Below, piece after piece: positions 9,991 through 24,216 of a stretch of 64,000 nucleotides of DNA. This DNA is from Gorsachius magnificus (Eukaryota; Chordata; Aves; Pelecaniformes; Ardeidae), in the NCBI GenBank assembly GCA_034008185.1, contig CM067081.1, positions 22,071,821-22,135,820 of the forward strand. The letters run 5' to 3'. Below the pieces are notes generated by a model, which saw only the letters and a program-made list of their open reading frames with translations, was not told the DNA's origin and ran no database searches. Positions within the stretch are counted from its first letter, which is position 1. The number at the start of each line of letters is the position of its first letter. A program made the translations under genes and the position numbers.

Positions 9991-12900
9991 GCATGCATGC
10001 ATTTTGGAAATCCAGTTGGTACATTCAGCTTATCACCTTGACCAAGTTTCTGACATGAACAGACAGAATCTGCCCTTCACTCTCATTGTCCCGCTTCCCA
10101 AACACTGAGGAGATGTCTGTCCTCATCTTTAGGACTGTCTGTCTGGGCTTGGTCCCAGCTCAAGGATGAAGATGCAAAGTAGGCCCAAAGCACAAGAAGC
10201 TTGTATTTAGAATTATCAAAGCTGTGCAACCAAATGGCTTGAGATTGTTAACTGATAAGCAGACAGGTAATGGACTAACAATCAAGATGTCTGTGGACCA
10301 TCCAAGAACTATCAGAAATTTATAAAAGATACCTTTAGTGTGGCTTATCTCATCCATTAAAGTGTAAGTACGATAAGGATAACAGACTAGAAAACATCTG
10401 AGTGTGAACTCACTGTGTTGACAGTGATTAGAGTTTAGGTGTATGGTTAGTACATGGATAAAATAAAATGCCAGCTAAAAATGTACAACAAACACATGTG
10501 AGCAGGTAAATGAAGAACTGCTTAAATATTTGTATAGAAGTCCACACACAGGGAAGAAATCTGTCTGATGGTTGTCTAGACATCCCTGGAAGCAATTTGA
10601 TCAGTAAAAGAGAATGGTGTTTGTTACTTACAGGCTGAATAAAAGAACCTGAGTGGCTGCACCAGTCCCTGAAGTACTACAGATTTCCAGACAAGGATGC
10701 AAGATAGATGATTCTAATAGTAGGTTATTGCCCATCCCTGGAGTGGCACCAAGGCTTTTAGTCCTCTATCACACAGGAATTTTATACAAAAGAGAGAGTT
10801 GTGTAGCAAACACAACTTTCAGGCCTTGGTTGAAGAACGGAAGGATAAACTTCCCCAGGAAATTCAGAGCATCACAAACCCCGACAGGACAATGAATCTC
10901 TTCAGCCTTGCCCTGTTCTACACAAACCAGTAATGTTTTATTACAAAAATCTATAATAAACCCTTCACTGCCACAGTTCTCTCCCTGGAGAGAGGATTCT
11001 GTGTGACATGCTATAACTGCTCGTCCCATTGCCTAACTCACTACTACTGCAAAGAGTTCAGAAGATACAACAATGCACATGACACAAAAAAAAACAAACC
11101 CTCCATGAAAACATATCCCTCAAAAATACAGAGACTGGGAATAAAAAGCCCAGTCATTATAGTTTCAACTTTACCACCCTCACCAGATAATCAGTGCCTG
11201 GAAACGGAGAATTGTGGTAACATCTGCAAGAGATGCTGCTGCTGCTTTTGGTTAAAGGTATGCACACAGTGTCCTCTGTATTAGCAACAGATAGGAAACC
11301 TGTAGGTGTGATAGCATTTATTGCTTTGTATAAGATCCTGGAAGAGTTCACTGCCCAGATACGCACATACACAGAGCAACATTCAAGCCATGTTAAACCT
11401 TATTTCTAATTTCCTAGTCATTTCTCAGTCCAGTCCAAAACAGATTTCTTCCATCCTGCTTCACCTTTGCTGTGCTATTTTTTTGCTAATGTAAAGTGGG
11501 CCATCTTTCCAGGCTTAATTTATACCCCCAGCTAATTTGCTTTGGGTCTCATCCTTCTCCCTGTTCTGCTGTCTGTTTCTTCCAACTTCACATTTCCCCT
11601 TCCTGCACATATTCTTCATGCTGATGCTGAAAAGAACTCCTCTTCCACTATTCTTATAGGCCAGAAGAGCTCCTGTCTGCCAGCTTAATTCACCTTTTAT
11701 CCTGATCAGAAGGCATTTACTGTCTTGTGCCTCTTGCCGGCACTGCAGTGGTTGCATAACTGCTCTCACTAGATGCAAGAAGACAGAGTTTGACTTAAAG
11801 ATGATGTCCCAAACACAGCTGCACCATAGATACATGCATGTGCTATTTTCATTCCCACTGTGCAGCTCAGCTGGCAGTGGCAGTCTCACAAGGCAGAAAC
11901 ATAAATACACTCACAACATTTAAGATCTTCTGATACTCGCTGCTGCTGTTGACATTCGCTCTCACCTACTCTGCATGGCAGATGTCTCCTCTAGACATCT
12001 CTCTCCCGCATTGTGTAATTCCACACACATTAGCACCTTCCCTAGCACTCACTCCAGGGCACATAACCTCATGTGTGGCACCACTATGATGAAGGAAAAT
12101 CACATGCTGGTACTCAGAGGTCTCAGGCAGGGTTAGGCACAGTAAAGACACAACTCATATGGCTTACTGTTTAGCCAAATTAGTTTTGGAGGACCTTATT
12201 CTGCCCTCTTACACAAAGAAAGTTACTGAGCTGGTGAAGGAAAGAATTCCTGTCACAGGACCTAACTCTGTGAAGACATTCCTGGTACATTTGCTTCTGG
12301 CACAAGACAGTGGATCTATTTTGTACATCTGCAGAATGTGAGAGACCTCCCCTTCTGCCCTCTGTCAGTAGATGTTTTGTACTGTTGTTTCCCAGAGCTT
12401 GTTTATGTCATCATTCCAAACACATGACGTCTGTTGTGCTACCAACCACTGTGCTCTTTGTCTTCTTTACAGGAGGCAGGCTTAAGAAGGAAATCTAGTA
12501 GAAAGGTTTATCATAATCCTACAGAGCCAGAGAACAGAACCCCAAACCTGCTTCAGTTTGAGCCTTTCCCTGCAAGATTTAAATCAGACTGCTTTATCTT
12601 GTTCCTAGTTATCTAATTCCTAAAAGATCAGGGCAAGGATGCTGAGAGCAGTTTGGCAGTCTGTGGTCTGCTCTGAATCAGGCCTGGAATTTTCCCTGCT
12701 GTTGCCCATTACTGTAATTATCCCAGAAATTTTCACACCTCCATTTCTTTGCAAAGCCAAAACAGCTGCACTACAACTCCCTGCTCTGCCATCAGCTGGT
12801 AAGAATAGCCTGTTTGTCTTTGAATCAATAGACAGTTCCTGAAACCTCCTTGTCATGATAACAAAGCAATGGAGTTAAGACCACAAGTCAGCCTTGAAAA

Positions 12901-15125
12901 CTTGTAAGCAAGGCTGTGTGAGCTTGTCTTGTGAAGTGGCCTGTGAGAATGCAGAACTGCCTCAGCAAGAGCCAAGCCTGGAGAGTAACCACTCTGGCCA
13001 CCTCCACCTGCAGGACGGACAAACAACCCTTCAGTCCTGTTGTAGGACAGGAATACGATGGTAGTGATGAACTCTGCAAGTGTTGACTAGAGCACCACGT
13101 CTCTCAACTAATTTGCTCTTCCATCTGATCCTGTTTTCATTTCTAGTGAACTCTAAAAATTACCTTTTCAAATGTGACCCTCTGAACAAATTTACCCTCC
13201 CTAAACAATGGATTTTGTTTAACTGAAGAGTTATTGCTTGCTCAGTAAAAAGACCCACACCCATATAAATACATGTATTTATAAACCTAGAGCTTGAAAA
13301 GCAAATACTGACTACAGGATTTTGAGGTGGTTTTATGGAATTTATTGTTTCAGAAATACCATAATCTGAAAAACCCTAGAAACAGTTGGATTGCCCCATA
13401 GCTTTCTGGTAATTTGGATCACTGTGTAGCATTACAATTTTGCAATCTAAGAAACACTATTTCACTTCCTGACTAACTGCACTGAATTAATTTTTAAAGT
13501 TGTTGAATTATGCTAACAAGATCACAATAATTAAAAGAGCTTCAGGGGCAGGAGGATAGAGTCAGGAGTTAGCTCTGCAGTCCCTGGGAGAGAAAAGATT
13601 CGCGTTTCCTTTTGAGCTACTCTAAGCTAGCGATACAAATCCTCAGAGCTCACATTAATGCAAGCCTGACTGACAACCTCCCATTCAGAGCAACCATCTC
13701 AGATTTCTGCAATTAGCATGTGCTCTAAAATTTCTGATTCTGTAGGCTTGGTCTCTAATTTACATTTTGAAAAGGCTCTTCAGAATGAAGATGCCAAGAC
13801 TGAGCAAATTCATTGCACTTGAGACACATTCTGCATATCCACAAGTGCAGTAAAAGTGTGTTTCTGTTAAAATCAATAGGATATGTATCACATGGGAAAA
13901 AACTGACTGTTCTTACCAAGTCAGGAGCACTGACAGCTTTCATGGAGAAACTCTGGAAAGAGACAAAAGAAACTAGTCAATGCACTGAAATAGGGAGACA
14001 GTGTATTAAGTAATGCAGAAAGTCCCAGACAGCACTTGCTAATCCCTGAAAATCTCTTCATAGCCTTAATAGCAGCTTTTTATATGGAAAACTATATTCA
14101 AGATGTCTACATACAACTTAATCACAGAAAAAAAGAGAAAGCAGAGATATATTAGACATATCGTCCCATCTGCCACCAGTGACTTATTTTTCTTTGCCAA
14201 GGTTTGCTTTAGAGGACCCAAGAAATCAGATTATTTATTACCTACCCACGAAGATTATTTCACATTTTAAGAATATTTTTCTGAAGAACAGGAGGCTTGA
14301 AAATTAATTAAATAAAGTCTGTAAACATCAATGCCTAAATAGGATATTGGAGTGCTGAAGTCAGCACATAATGGGTAAAAAAAAAAATTGGTGAGATCTG
14401 TTTCTGACATTTTGGTCATGGACTGGACAAATGTTACACACTTGGAATTCCAGCTTTTGCACCCTAATTTTCCTGGACCTGAGATACAATTTGTGTTAGG
14501 TCAGGTTCTTAACAAATAAAGATGCCAAATTATGTAGGCCATTTTTAATAATACTGTCTTTGTTGTGTGAGCTTAGTCAAGTCATATTCTAACTATTTTA
14601 GACTATCCATTTATGTGGGATGACTTGCTTTTTTTGGTGCCCATGTGAAGAACGAAGAGAAAGTAAAAAGGAAAAGGGCCCATTTAAGTGGATTTTTTCA
14701 TAACAATGACATTACCTACTCTCTGTTTAACTTCCAGTATGCTATTTAACCAACTCAAAGAGGTATCAAGAATTAAACAATGTCTGAATTAATTATATTT
14801 AGTACTGTGTAGCTGTTCACTACGCTGACATCCACTTTGCTGGATCTGATAATAAATTAAAATGCTGACATTTATTATTAGAATATATGAATGCATTAAC
14901 ATGATTGCATTTTCCCCACGCAGAAAATCAGCTAAAATATTTACATTTATCATTTTCTTCTTCCACCTCTTCTATGCAGTAAGCTTACATTCTAAGTCTC
15001 TGATTAAAATGACTTTGAAAATCTGTTACCTAGTCCTATGGTAATTACACAGTGCACTGCATTAACATTCACCCAACCAGCAACTTAAGGGACATGATCG
15101 TTCCTTTCTGCTCATCACTCTTGAA
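9991..15125. other. long unique stretch, nothing recognised
   Basis: More than 5 kb without a recognisable gene or repeat. It holds several chance frames, the longest 131 codons on the minus strand (11515-11910), with no domain or signal sequence that I can support. There is a short (CTG)4-like run near 11235 and AT-rich blocks at 14240-14330 and 14840-14960. Confidence 0.45.
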
Positions 15126-15502
15126 GCCACATCTGGAGTACCGTGTCCAGTTTTAGACTCCTCAGTAAAAGAGATATGTTGAAAAACTGGAGTGTGTCCA
15201 GAGCAGGGGCACTCAGATGGCCAGGAAATAGAGGCGTAGTATACAACAAGAGGCTGAGAGAACAGAAGGGCAAATCCTTATTATATATTCAGAAGAAAAC
15301 CTATGACTATGAGGGTGCTCCTACACTAGCACAGGTTGCACAGAAATGTGAAGCAATCTCCACCCCTGAACTTTTTAAAAACTTGACTGGAGAAGGCAAT
15401 GAGAAGCATTATCTAACTTGGAAACTGGCTTTGCTTTGAACAGATGGTTGGACAGGACACCTTCAGAGGTCTTTTCCAACCTAATTTTTTTTCTATGATT
15501 CT
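15126..15502 (+). mobile_element. old CR1 LINE 3' fragment
   Basis: The start matches the CR1 ORF2 segment for [11 protein letters not shown] (here HLEYRVQF, with C replaced). A decayed ORF2 C-terminal region follows, including a block corresponding to the ACAGGTTGCCCAGA region, then GGTTGGACAGGACACC and TCTTTTCCAACC, and a degenerate tail ending in TTCTATGATTCT. Frameshifts and substitutions are many, and the frame at 15143-15439 is a by-product. It belongs to an older CR1 class than the 29.7-kb copy. Confidence 0.82.
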
Positions 15503-18124
15503 GTTTTCATTGCTTGTACTGAATGTGTTTGGAGTATGAAGCTAAAAATCCCATCATGCTTTCTCTTTTTCTCCTACATGTACGTAATGCTCTGAGAGTA
15601 AGATCTGCCAGTGATTGCTGTGATTAGAACTGTGTTTAGAAAAAACAATTCTCCATCAAAAAAGTTTGCAGATTTAATGTCTAATCCAATAAAAAGGCTT
15701 CCACCAAACAATTTCTGCAGGACATGGAGCCCAGTAGTCACTTGGGTTCCCTTTACAGGACCAAGAAGTGTCTTTACCTCTTCATTCACAACAACAGGAG
15801 CTTGGAGTTATCCATACAGATGTAATCATTCACATTGCAGGTGTCTCAGTTTCTTAGATGAACCTACCCTCTGCCTGCTAAAACTTGATCTTACTGTCCA
15901 GTACTGCCTCAGTGGCTTGCTGTACAGCTGTGTTGGCCCGCTTCTACCTGTTGCTTCTTTTATATGTTAGTGATAAGTTCTTCAGGTTCATCATTCTGTT
16001 CTGCATTTGTGTAACACAGTGGGCTACACCTACATCTGTGGCTAAACAAGGCCAAGGCACAGGTTTGAGGTCACCCTATGATCACCCTGTGAGCAAGCTG
16101 TTCATTTACATGCTCCGTGGCATGATTTTGGCCTAAGCCAGTTACCACTTTCGTACGCCACACCAAGGTGAAGATAGCAGAGGAATAATGCCCGATAAGC
16201 ACCGTGGATAAAGGCATCCAGTTTTGGGAAGGGGGCTAGAGAGCTTGGCTGCAGGAATGCCAGATGAGTCACACTAGTTGCCCTCCAGCCAGTGAGTCTT
16301 GTCTCGTTTAATTCCCTAGTATAGGTGTTGCCATCAGACCAATAAAGGCCAGGTTACAAACCACTTTACTGTCACGCACACACTAACTAAAATAATCCCT
16401 TAATGAACCACAGCAGGATTTTTATCACCAGACTCAGCACTAAAACAAATTAATGCTCATTTTTTTCCCCAAAAATAAAAATTAAGAAAATAACCTAAGA
16501 ATATGGAATACACCTTGGAGCTTTAATGAAGAAAGCATGAAAATCATGTGATACATCTAAATGCACTTTCTGCAGTTCTGGGAAAGGCTCAATGTAGGAT
16601 CTTCACTAGTCTGCCACTTTGTGTTTGTAGTTTCAATAATTTTGACATTAACACCATATTTCTTTACCATTAAGGACTTTGCAAACCTCACACAAGGTTT
16701 AGAATTATAAATGCAGATGATCTCAATCAGAAATTACTATTTCTCTGTAATTGGTGAATATTCTCCTGATTAAAGCTAACAATATACATTAATGACCAAT
16801 ATAGCTGCTGGACAGATTTTATTCTTTTCTATCACAATAATTAATTCCTAGTAAAGGGACAATAGCAGAGCTGTTCTTCACCCCCTATCTATGGCTCCCT
16901 GCCTGTGATCCAGCAGCCCAACTTATCTGTACCAGGCACAGGCAGACGTTGATGGTAACAGATGCCAATAGACAATGGAACCGACAAAGCCAAGGGAGGG
17001 CAGGAGGAGGAAAAGAGAAAGCAGTGACTGGGTTCTGTTAAGCCACTCATGAGTTTGAATAATTCAGGCTAATTCACCCCAAGTCAGACATGCTGCTGTC
17101 CCCTGTGCAACCTCCCAGCTACCACGTCAGGTCCATATACAAGCTGCTTTTCTGGTTTTTAAGTAAAAATAAAGCTACTGAAACAAGACGCAGAGCAGAA
17201 GTGGGTTCTCTGTAATTTCAGACTGCCTACACCATTTTTTTAAACCCCCAGCGATGCTTTGTATTTGTAATGCAATGTTGTTGCAGCTTGCGATACTCCA
17301 AGGATATAAACAAGACAATGTTTATAAAGGCAACTTTAATAGAGCTGGAAAAAAATTTACAAGCTCCCAAGCACATAAGCCCATTTTCAGTTCTAAATCT
17401 CCAAGCTAAACCAAAAGCATGAATCATTGCTCTGATTTTAATTTAATTGAATTAGTCCTTTTCAAGGAAAAGGACAGTTGGTACCAAGGGAGCAGAAGAG
17501 AATGTTAGCATAAACAGAGGTGATATTTGAGGCACTGTGGGACCAGAAATCAGTAATTACTGCCTACAGAACAGTAAGGTCTTAATAGAGGGTATGGTGT
17601 GGAGGAAATGCTGCCAACCAGTTTTTCTATTGAGTCCATGATTTTTAATATCCACTGAAGTTGTGAATTTTAGTTCCCAGGCTAATTCCTGTGGCATTTT
17701 TCATCCCTCACTTAAGGATCAAGAGTGAAAGATCAAACCGTGGCTTTTGTGAAATACATTTTCTTACTTTTCACTGGAGATTTCTGGTTTTTTAACAATT
17801 ATCTGTGTGAACTAATTCTGCTGTTTAATTCTTGTTCCATTTCATTCCTACAATCTCCATTTGGCACTCTGGATAGTGTATCATTACATCCTGGGACATG
17901 CGATCCAAACATCCAAGGCTGGGAAGAGAGGTGGTGGGAAGCTCTATTGCAGGGTATGATCTTCTTCCAAGGCAGAGTGTTGGCTTACAGTAAGACGGGA
18001 TGCCAGTGTAGTTGCAGTCAGTAAAAGGTGGGAGGAGAGCAATTTTGAGCGACAGTTAAGTCTGTACATAGTATTATCTAATTATCCCAGATTCAGATCT
18101 CTTACTGGAGTAAGGAGAAGGTAA
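15503..18124. other. unique AT-rich stretch, nothing recognised
   Basis: No gene or repeat family recognised. A 119-codon + strand frame (15611-15970) is the longest; it has no recognisable domain. Confidence 0.45.
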
Positions 18125-18142
18125 TTTTTTTTTTTTTTTTTT
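18125..18142 (+). repeat. T18 homopolymer
   Basis: An uninterrupted run of 18 T. It could be the reverse-complemented poly(A) of a processed insertion, but I could not identify an insert next to it on the + side (18143 onward). Confidence 0.9.
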
Positions 18143-21000
18143 ATACACACCATATCTAATCAGTTACCAATGAGCTGGAAGAATTAGGGTCACTGTAGCA
18201 ATCCAAATCTGTTCTCCCAGTAGTGCAGAAGCTGACCTGACAGGCACCAGACCTAAGCAAGCACGCATCTGCCTTATTAGCTTTTAAAGGAGTTGAACTT
18301 AACACTCTTGCAAGTTTTTTTGATTTAAGAAGTGCTCTAGTCACAGGAAAGGAGATAGAAAAATGCTAACAATTTTAAAGGATGTTATTTAAGTGCAGTG
18401 TCCACACAAAATAAGCAGGTTGATCTAAAATGCTAATAAGATTAGGCCTGTGAATCGCCATATCTTTCGCTCCAGCCTTTACCAACTTACATTTGTCTGT
18501 GGTATAAGAGGCACATGTGCTGGAGAAAGATCACCACCATCCCTCTTTATATGTTCTTTTTTATAAAATCAGAATTCCTAGAGGCAAGCAATGCTGACTA
18601 CCTGCATTATGTCCTATAGGTTTCGTTATCAACATCAGGTGCGGCATGTCTGGGTAATACAACACAGACACTGCACATTCCCATTGCTGTGATGGACTTT
18701 CCTTTTGGAAAGCAGTATCTGTTTTGCCGGGTGTTGAAGTGGGCAGAGAGGGGGCTGGGGCCTAGCAACAAATATCATATGAGCTCAGGTCACATCTTCT
18801 CACATCAAACTGCTTGGATGACTTCCATCAATCTTGATGCTCTCTGCATGCAAGAGAACATTTATGTAACAAGCTGAGCAGGCCATCCACGACCAATAAA
18901 TGTGTTAAACAAGCACACGAGGACTTTTCCAGCACAGTAAACTACCAAGTACTTTGCACCACTAGGCGTATTTCCCAAGCAAACCATAGCTAGATCCACC
19001 TTTTAAAAGAAAAGCTGTTTTCCAGGATGCCCACAACCACCCCTGGCTCCTCCCTGGAGGAGGAGGAGGAATGTGCTGCCTTTCCCCTGAACCATCCACC
19101 GCAGAGACCTGCCATGTCCCCTCCTGAGGCCAGGGTGAGGAGGCCATAGGTTCCCAGCTTCGCAGGACACCCCATCGTTTCTCCCTGCACCTGTGAGAAG
19201 CCTACCATTGAGCAGAAAACACTGTGGCAGAGTAGTTCATATAAAGTTTTTTAAACAGTAAAAGCTCTGAATGGGCATCTTCTAATCTAAATAAATTTTG
19301 TTAAAGTAATTGTAAATTCTATTATAGCTAAAGACTATTATTACATGCCAATTTTCTATTTCAAATTAGCCAAGATGCTAGGGACAGTGGAATCAGGACA
19401 ACACCCTTAATTTTTGTCACCCGCTTTGAAATTCATAAAAAGGCATCAACATCAACCCCACAAATGCTGTGATATGTAATATTTACACAGAAAAGCTTCC
19501 CATGGCACTCAGAGAGGAAATGGAAACCAAAGTTTGCATTGCCTTATCCATGAATTACTGCAAAACGTAATTTATCAGCCAAATGAAAATTGGAAGAAGG
19601 CAATAAATATTCATGATTGTTCTCTAGATTTGCAGAAATCAGTAGCAAAAATCCCATTGATTCAAGCACCCATAATTTCACTAGGAAGGAAGAGAATGTA
19701 GAATTGGAAGAGGAGCTTTTGCCTTTTGAATTTTCACTCGATAATTAGTTAAGCTTCAATAATTTTCAATACAGGTCATAATTACTCGAAAGTGCTATAC
19801 TCACGTGATCAGTGTCTTTTGCAGACAATATTGCACCACGGGGAATAGCCAACATAAGTATATGGCACAGTTTGGCTCGAATTAATAGTTCTGAGAGTTC
19901 AGGTTAAGACAGATTAGATTTCAAAGTTGCCTAGAAGTGCCTCTTTTTGTCTTAGTTATTTTGTAAAAAAAACCAATAACACACAAAATTATTTTCACTC
20001 ATACAGGGCTGCAGACTTTCCAGTGCTGCTTGGAGTTAAGCACTCGCTGATTAACACTGCTCCGAGCCGTTTCAACACGAGTAGCTATGGGCAGAGGAGT
20101 TCTCACGTGAGTATCCTTTACCCTACACGAGTTCTCTCCACTTGACTGCGCCAACCACAGAAGCTGAAACAATACTTTTTACCACAGGCAAGAGAAGTGA
20201 AGCTGGCAGCTTGAACTGAGATCGTATGATACTCCTATCCCGGGAGTCTGTTTCCAGGTCTTCAGTGTTTGCCAGATGTCAGCCACCAAGTTAGAGAGCT
20301 CCCACACAAGGATGCCTGCCTCCGGCTGCATTTTTGTGGTGGGAAGTTTTAATCAAAACAGTTCAGTTTTTTTTTCAAACTGAGATTACAGAAAATTACA
20401 GTCCTCTCGAGCTCTTGTTAAGAATCTCTAGCAGCCTCTTCTTTGGGATATAGACTTGAAATTTGGTTTTAGTGCATTGTCTGGCCCCAGGCATAGGCTT
20501 TTGTTACTGTACCAGAAGCGAGGACACTGTCCTCTGTGTTCTTACAACTCACTTTATTGAAAAAGCTGGATTTGAGCACAGAGTGATAAGAAAAGGCAAG
20601 GAGTTACCGGAACAGAATAAAAGCAAGTGGGTGAAGGTGGCAGAGGGGGCCAAACAGCAAAATGTGCCCAGAATGGAAAGAAGCAAGCAGGAGAAAAAGG
20701 AGATAAATTCAAGGTGAAAGCATCTGTAACTACTAGAAAACTCCAAATTACAGGGCTCAAGAGCTGTTCCTAGGTTTCCCTATCAGTGGGACAACTGTTT
20801 TACACATTAATAGGCATCCCATGTTTTAAAAGCTGTTCAACAAGCAGTAGCAACATACTACCAGTATCGTTTACTCTATAAACTCTAGAGGTGGAGGTCT
20901 GTGCTGCAGATGTTGATAGCATCAAAGTTTAAACCACAATAATAACTCAATCAGAATAGGAGTAGGTCTCCAAAGGATAAATTAACAAAAAAACCCAGAA
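18143..21000. other. unique stretch, nothing recognised
   Basis: Mostly AT-rich. A GC-richer patch at about 19015-19150 contains a short (GGA)n run (19062-19072). The 19540-19760 block is AT-rich with several TAAT/ATTA cores. No gene is supported. Confidence 0.45.
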
Positions 21001-21023
21001 ATGCATGCATCCCTTGCATGCAT
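21001..21023. repeat. short inverted repeat ATGCATGCA / TGCATGCAT
   Basis: Perfect 9-bp arms (21001-21009 and 21015-21023) surround a 5-bp centre. The arms are built from ATGCATGC units, so they are self-complementary as well. They are low in complexity and could have arisen by chance. Confidence 0.85.
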
Positions 21024-24000
21024 GAGTTCCTATGTGAAAGGACAGGAATATAACAAAGAGACAAATTTTTAAAGCTGGGAAATGAGGGATTAAATTTTGA
21101 CCATGCAACCTTGTTTTGGCACAACAGGCTCCCGAGCTGTATTGCTGACATGGAGGAAGGGAACACCAAGCCCAGCTTCTGGATCAAGTCCTCTCTTCTC
21201 AGATCTTCCACTTTACTTTTCCCACACTAACGCTGCTGACACAACTCATCACTCATCTTCTTTCCCTAAGATGAAGGCTTCTAGCAGTATAGTTTACCAC
21301 AGGGAACTTTCTGTAGGGCTTTTTTGTTTTCCCATTGTGCATTTAAGGTTATTAATTCAAATTTTGGGCATTGCTCTAATCCTCAAAAACCACTGAGGAC
21401 TTCCTACCAGATTTCCTCCATCCCCTACTGTCCTTTGAGGTACCTAGTTTTCCTATTTGTCTACATTTTTATTGGTAAGATCTCCATGTCACTGACACAT
21501 CTGCTGCTGGATGTGTACCATATGCTTCTCCTTCTCTCCAAGCAAAACAGTTACCTGAGTTTAAGCTGTGAAGTTATCCAGTGCAGGATAATTTCATGAG
21601 ACTTTTGCAACATGAAAATGTTGCTTATGACTGTTCTTCTTACAGAATCCTAGTAATTATCCTAATAGGCCTATTTTTAGCAGTAAATTAAGTCCAGTGA
21701 AAACATACAATGCATGCATTAATAGGGAGATCTTCATTAACTTTCAAATGATTAAACCCCTTTCAGATGATTAACCCAGTTTTGGGATTTATATGGACAG
21801 TGTATCAAAATATGCCAGAAGGTAACAAAAAAACATTATGAATATTCATTCCTAAATGGTCCACCACAAACCACTACATCCCACACTGTCAGTCTTCTGC
21901 AGGGACTTGTATTATCAAGCTTGCTGAAAATATCCCTCTTAGACAATACTAAAAAACCAGCCTTCTATGGGAGGAAAAACAATATTATTATTATACCAGT
22001 TTCTAGTTTAGTATACTGAAGCTGTTCTTATCTTAAGCATATACCTTTTTCTAAATTTATTACATCTAATTTAGTTTTGGTGTCATCCCCCACCTCACTG
22101 ACACTGTGTAATTAGTGACTGTCATTTTTATATACAGACGTTGTAGCAGATGGTACACTCAGGATCTCTGTACTTTGAACTAGCAGGAAATATTTCATTA
22201 AACATTTTTAAATCAAAGTGTGATTTCAATAAAAAAAACCTGGCATAATAAATCTTGTTCTTGGGTGGGAACTTGATGGATGGGATACATTTATGTCACC
22301 AAGAGTATTTTCAATATCTTGACAGCAATTTGTTTTAAAGTCTTTTCTCTGAAGTAAACTGAAAGTATTTCCCCAAGATATATGTCTTCTCTATAAGATA
22401 GTGAACACATGAAAAAACATTCAATTCTATTTTGGATTCACAACTCAGGCTAATGAAATTCAGTCCAATAATAGTGTTGCTGGTATTAGGCAACCTCCTG
22501 TCCTGCTGTGTCTACTCAAAGCACAGTTCTGTTGTCCCTGACTTTAGGCACATAAAGAGAATAGAGAAAATATGAGAATAAGGCTGGTCAAGTCAGGTTT
22601 CAGTTGCCTCTACGATTCACTTTTATATTTCTCCCCAACTTTTCTTTTTTTAATTTAATTAACTACAACACTAACAGAAACAAGCATTAAAATCATTGAA
22701 GTTCTCATGCAATTCTCCACCTAAAGAATGATACATTTCCAAACCTAGTAAACTGAAAACACCACCCCAGAACTAAACTCATTTCAGATGAGTGAGAAAG
22801 AAAACATTGCTGTTACCAGTGAAAAAGCAATTAGACACAAGCTCTCCACAGCCCAAAAAAGTTACTGTGAGAGGCAGCCAGAGCAGAACTCAAGTGAAGG
22901 TCTACCAATCCTACTGAAGCGAGGTATACCGACAATATCAGCAGACAGAGCTGTTTGGTAACATGAGTTAATAGAAAAATGGCTAACATATGAAGGGTAT
23001 TTCTTTTCAGAAGCAGCCTAGTCTGAGATAATACCAGGTAGCTAAGAAGCTGGATGTACAAGGATTTTCTTCAATCAGAAACAACATAGATGACATATGA
23101 GATATTTCTAGCAATGCCAATGCTATTTTCATCTCCCTAGCCTCTCCAAATTAAAAAAAAAACAACAAAACACACTCTTGAAATAAACACCACATTATTA
23201 TAAGTACAACAATATCAAATTGCTACCTGAGGAGTGTTGCAGCAATGACTGAGTAGCAGCATGCTACCAAACTGTAGTTTGTCAGCTACAGAGGCACAGT
23301 TATCCAGGAGTTAATCAGCTATCATTACATGGCTCTGAGAATTGTCCCTTCCCAGCAGATTGCCAGGTAATGTGGGAAGCTCATTCCTCACTTCCATCGA
23401 ACCCTCTTCTCCTGACAGATGAGTGGAGGACAGTTCCAGCACTGCCAACATAGGCATTAAATTGCCTTAACTTTATTTGAACCAGATTTTTTTTTGTTTT
23501 AATATTATTTTCACTGCTAGCTTCCCCTGAGGATCTGTTTGAATAGGAAAACTGATCAGAAGCCCATATGCCAGCGTTTAACAGCTAAATGGAGTGAGAA
23601 AATCTTCAATTAGCTGAAAGCAATTTCAGCCAGGCAGGGTATGAAATGTTAGTCTACTGACCAAAAAGCTGCAAAAGCTAATTTAGCAGTCATTATATTT
23701 TCTAATTATTAAACTCTAGCTGAACATCAAATATTTAGTACCATTAATTGCAAAAAAACCCCCCACAACACAAATACAGTCAGTTATTTAAATATTGGAA
23801 TTGTTTTAGATAGTTCAAGCACCAGACTTGCTGAGGAAGCAGCAATGAATCACTGTACTAGATCAAACAAACTGGCCAGTTTCCAACATCAAATAACATT
23901 TTGGGCATATTAAAAAAAATACTCTTATTCTCAGTGATCAGCAACCAGTCAGTTTCACAGATGTTCTTTGCAAAGTTACTTTGACACTATAAGAAAAAAG

Positions 24001-24153
24001 AGAGAGAACAGAGTAGGGAATTTTAAATACGTTTAGATAAAGAATTAACTGATAGTTTTTTCCAAGCCACAAATAATCCTCCCCTATATGGTTTATCATT
24101 ATTTCTATTGCAGTATTGTTTTGAGATTTAGTCATGGCAGAGATTCCCTTTCT
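21024..24153. other. unique AT-rich stretch, nothing recognised
   Basis: No gene or repeat recognised. The 23560-23760 part is rich in TAAT/ATTA homeodomain-type cores and looks like candidate conserved non-coding DNA. Confidence 0.45.
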
Positions 24154-24216
24154 GCTAGATGCTGTACTCGGAACAAAAAGATAATCCTTGTCTTGAAGAA
24201 CTCACAGGCAAACACA
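24154..24216 (-). repeat. MIR/L2-type tail relic, antisense
   Basis: On the + strand it reads as the reverse complement of the shared MIR/L2 tail: GATGCTGTACTCGGAACAAA, then a CCTTGTCTTGAAGAACTCAC block in place of the consensus 'CCCTGCCCTGAAGAGCTTAC'. Divergence is high, as expected for a pre-avian repeat. Confidence 0.5.

Noticed and set aside
18090..18150. T18 run as the reverse poly(A) of a processed pseudogene or SINE
   Set aside because: No recognisable insert or target-site duplication next to it.
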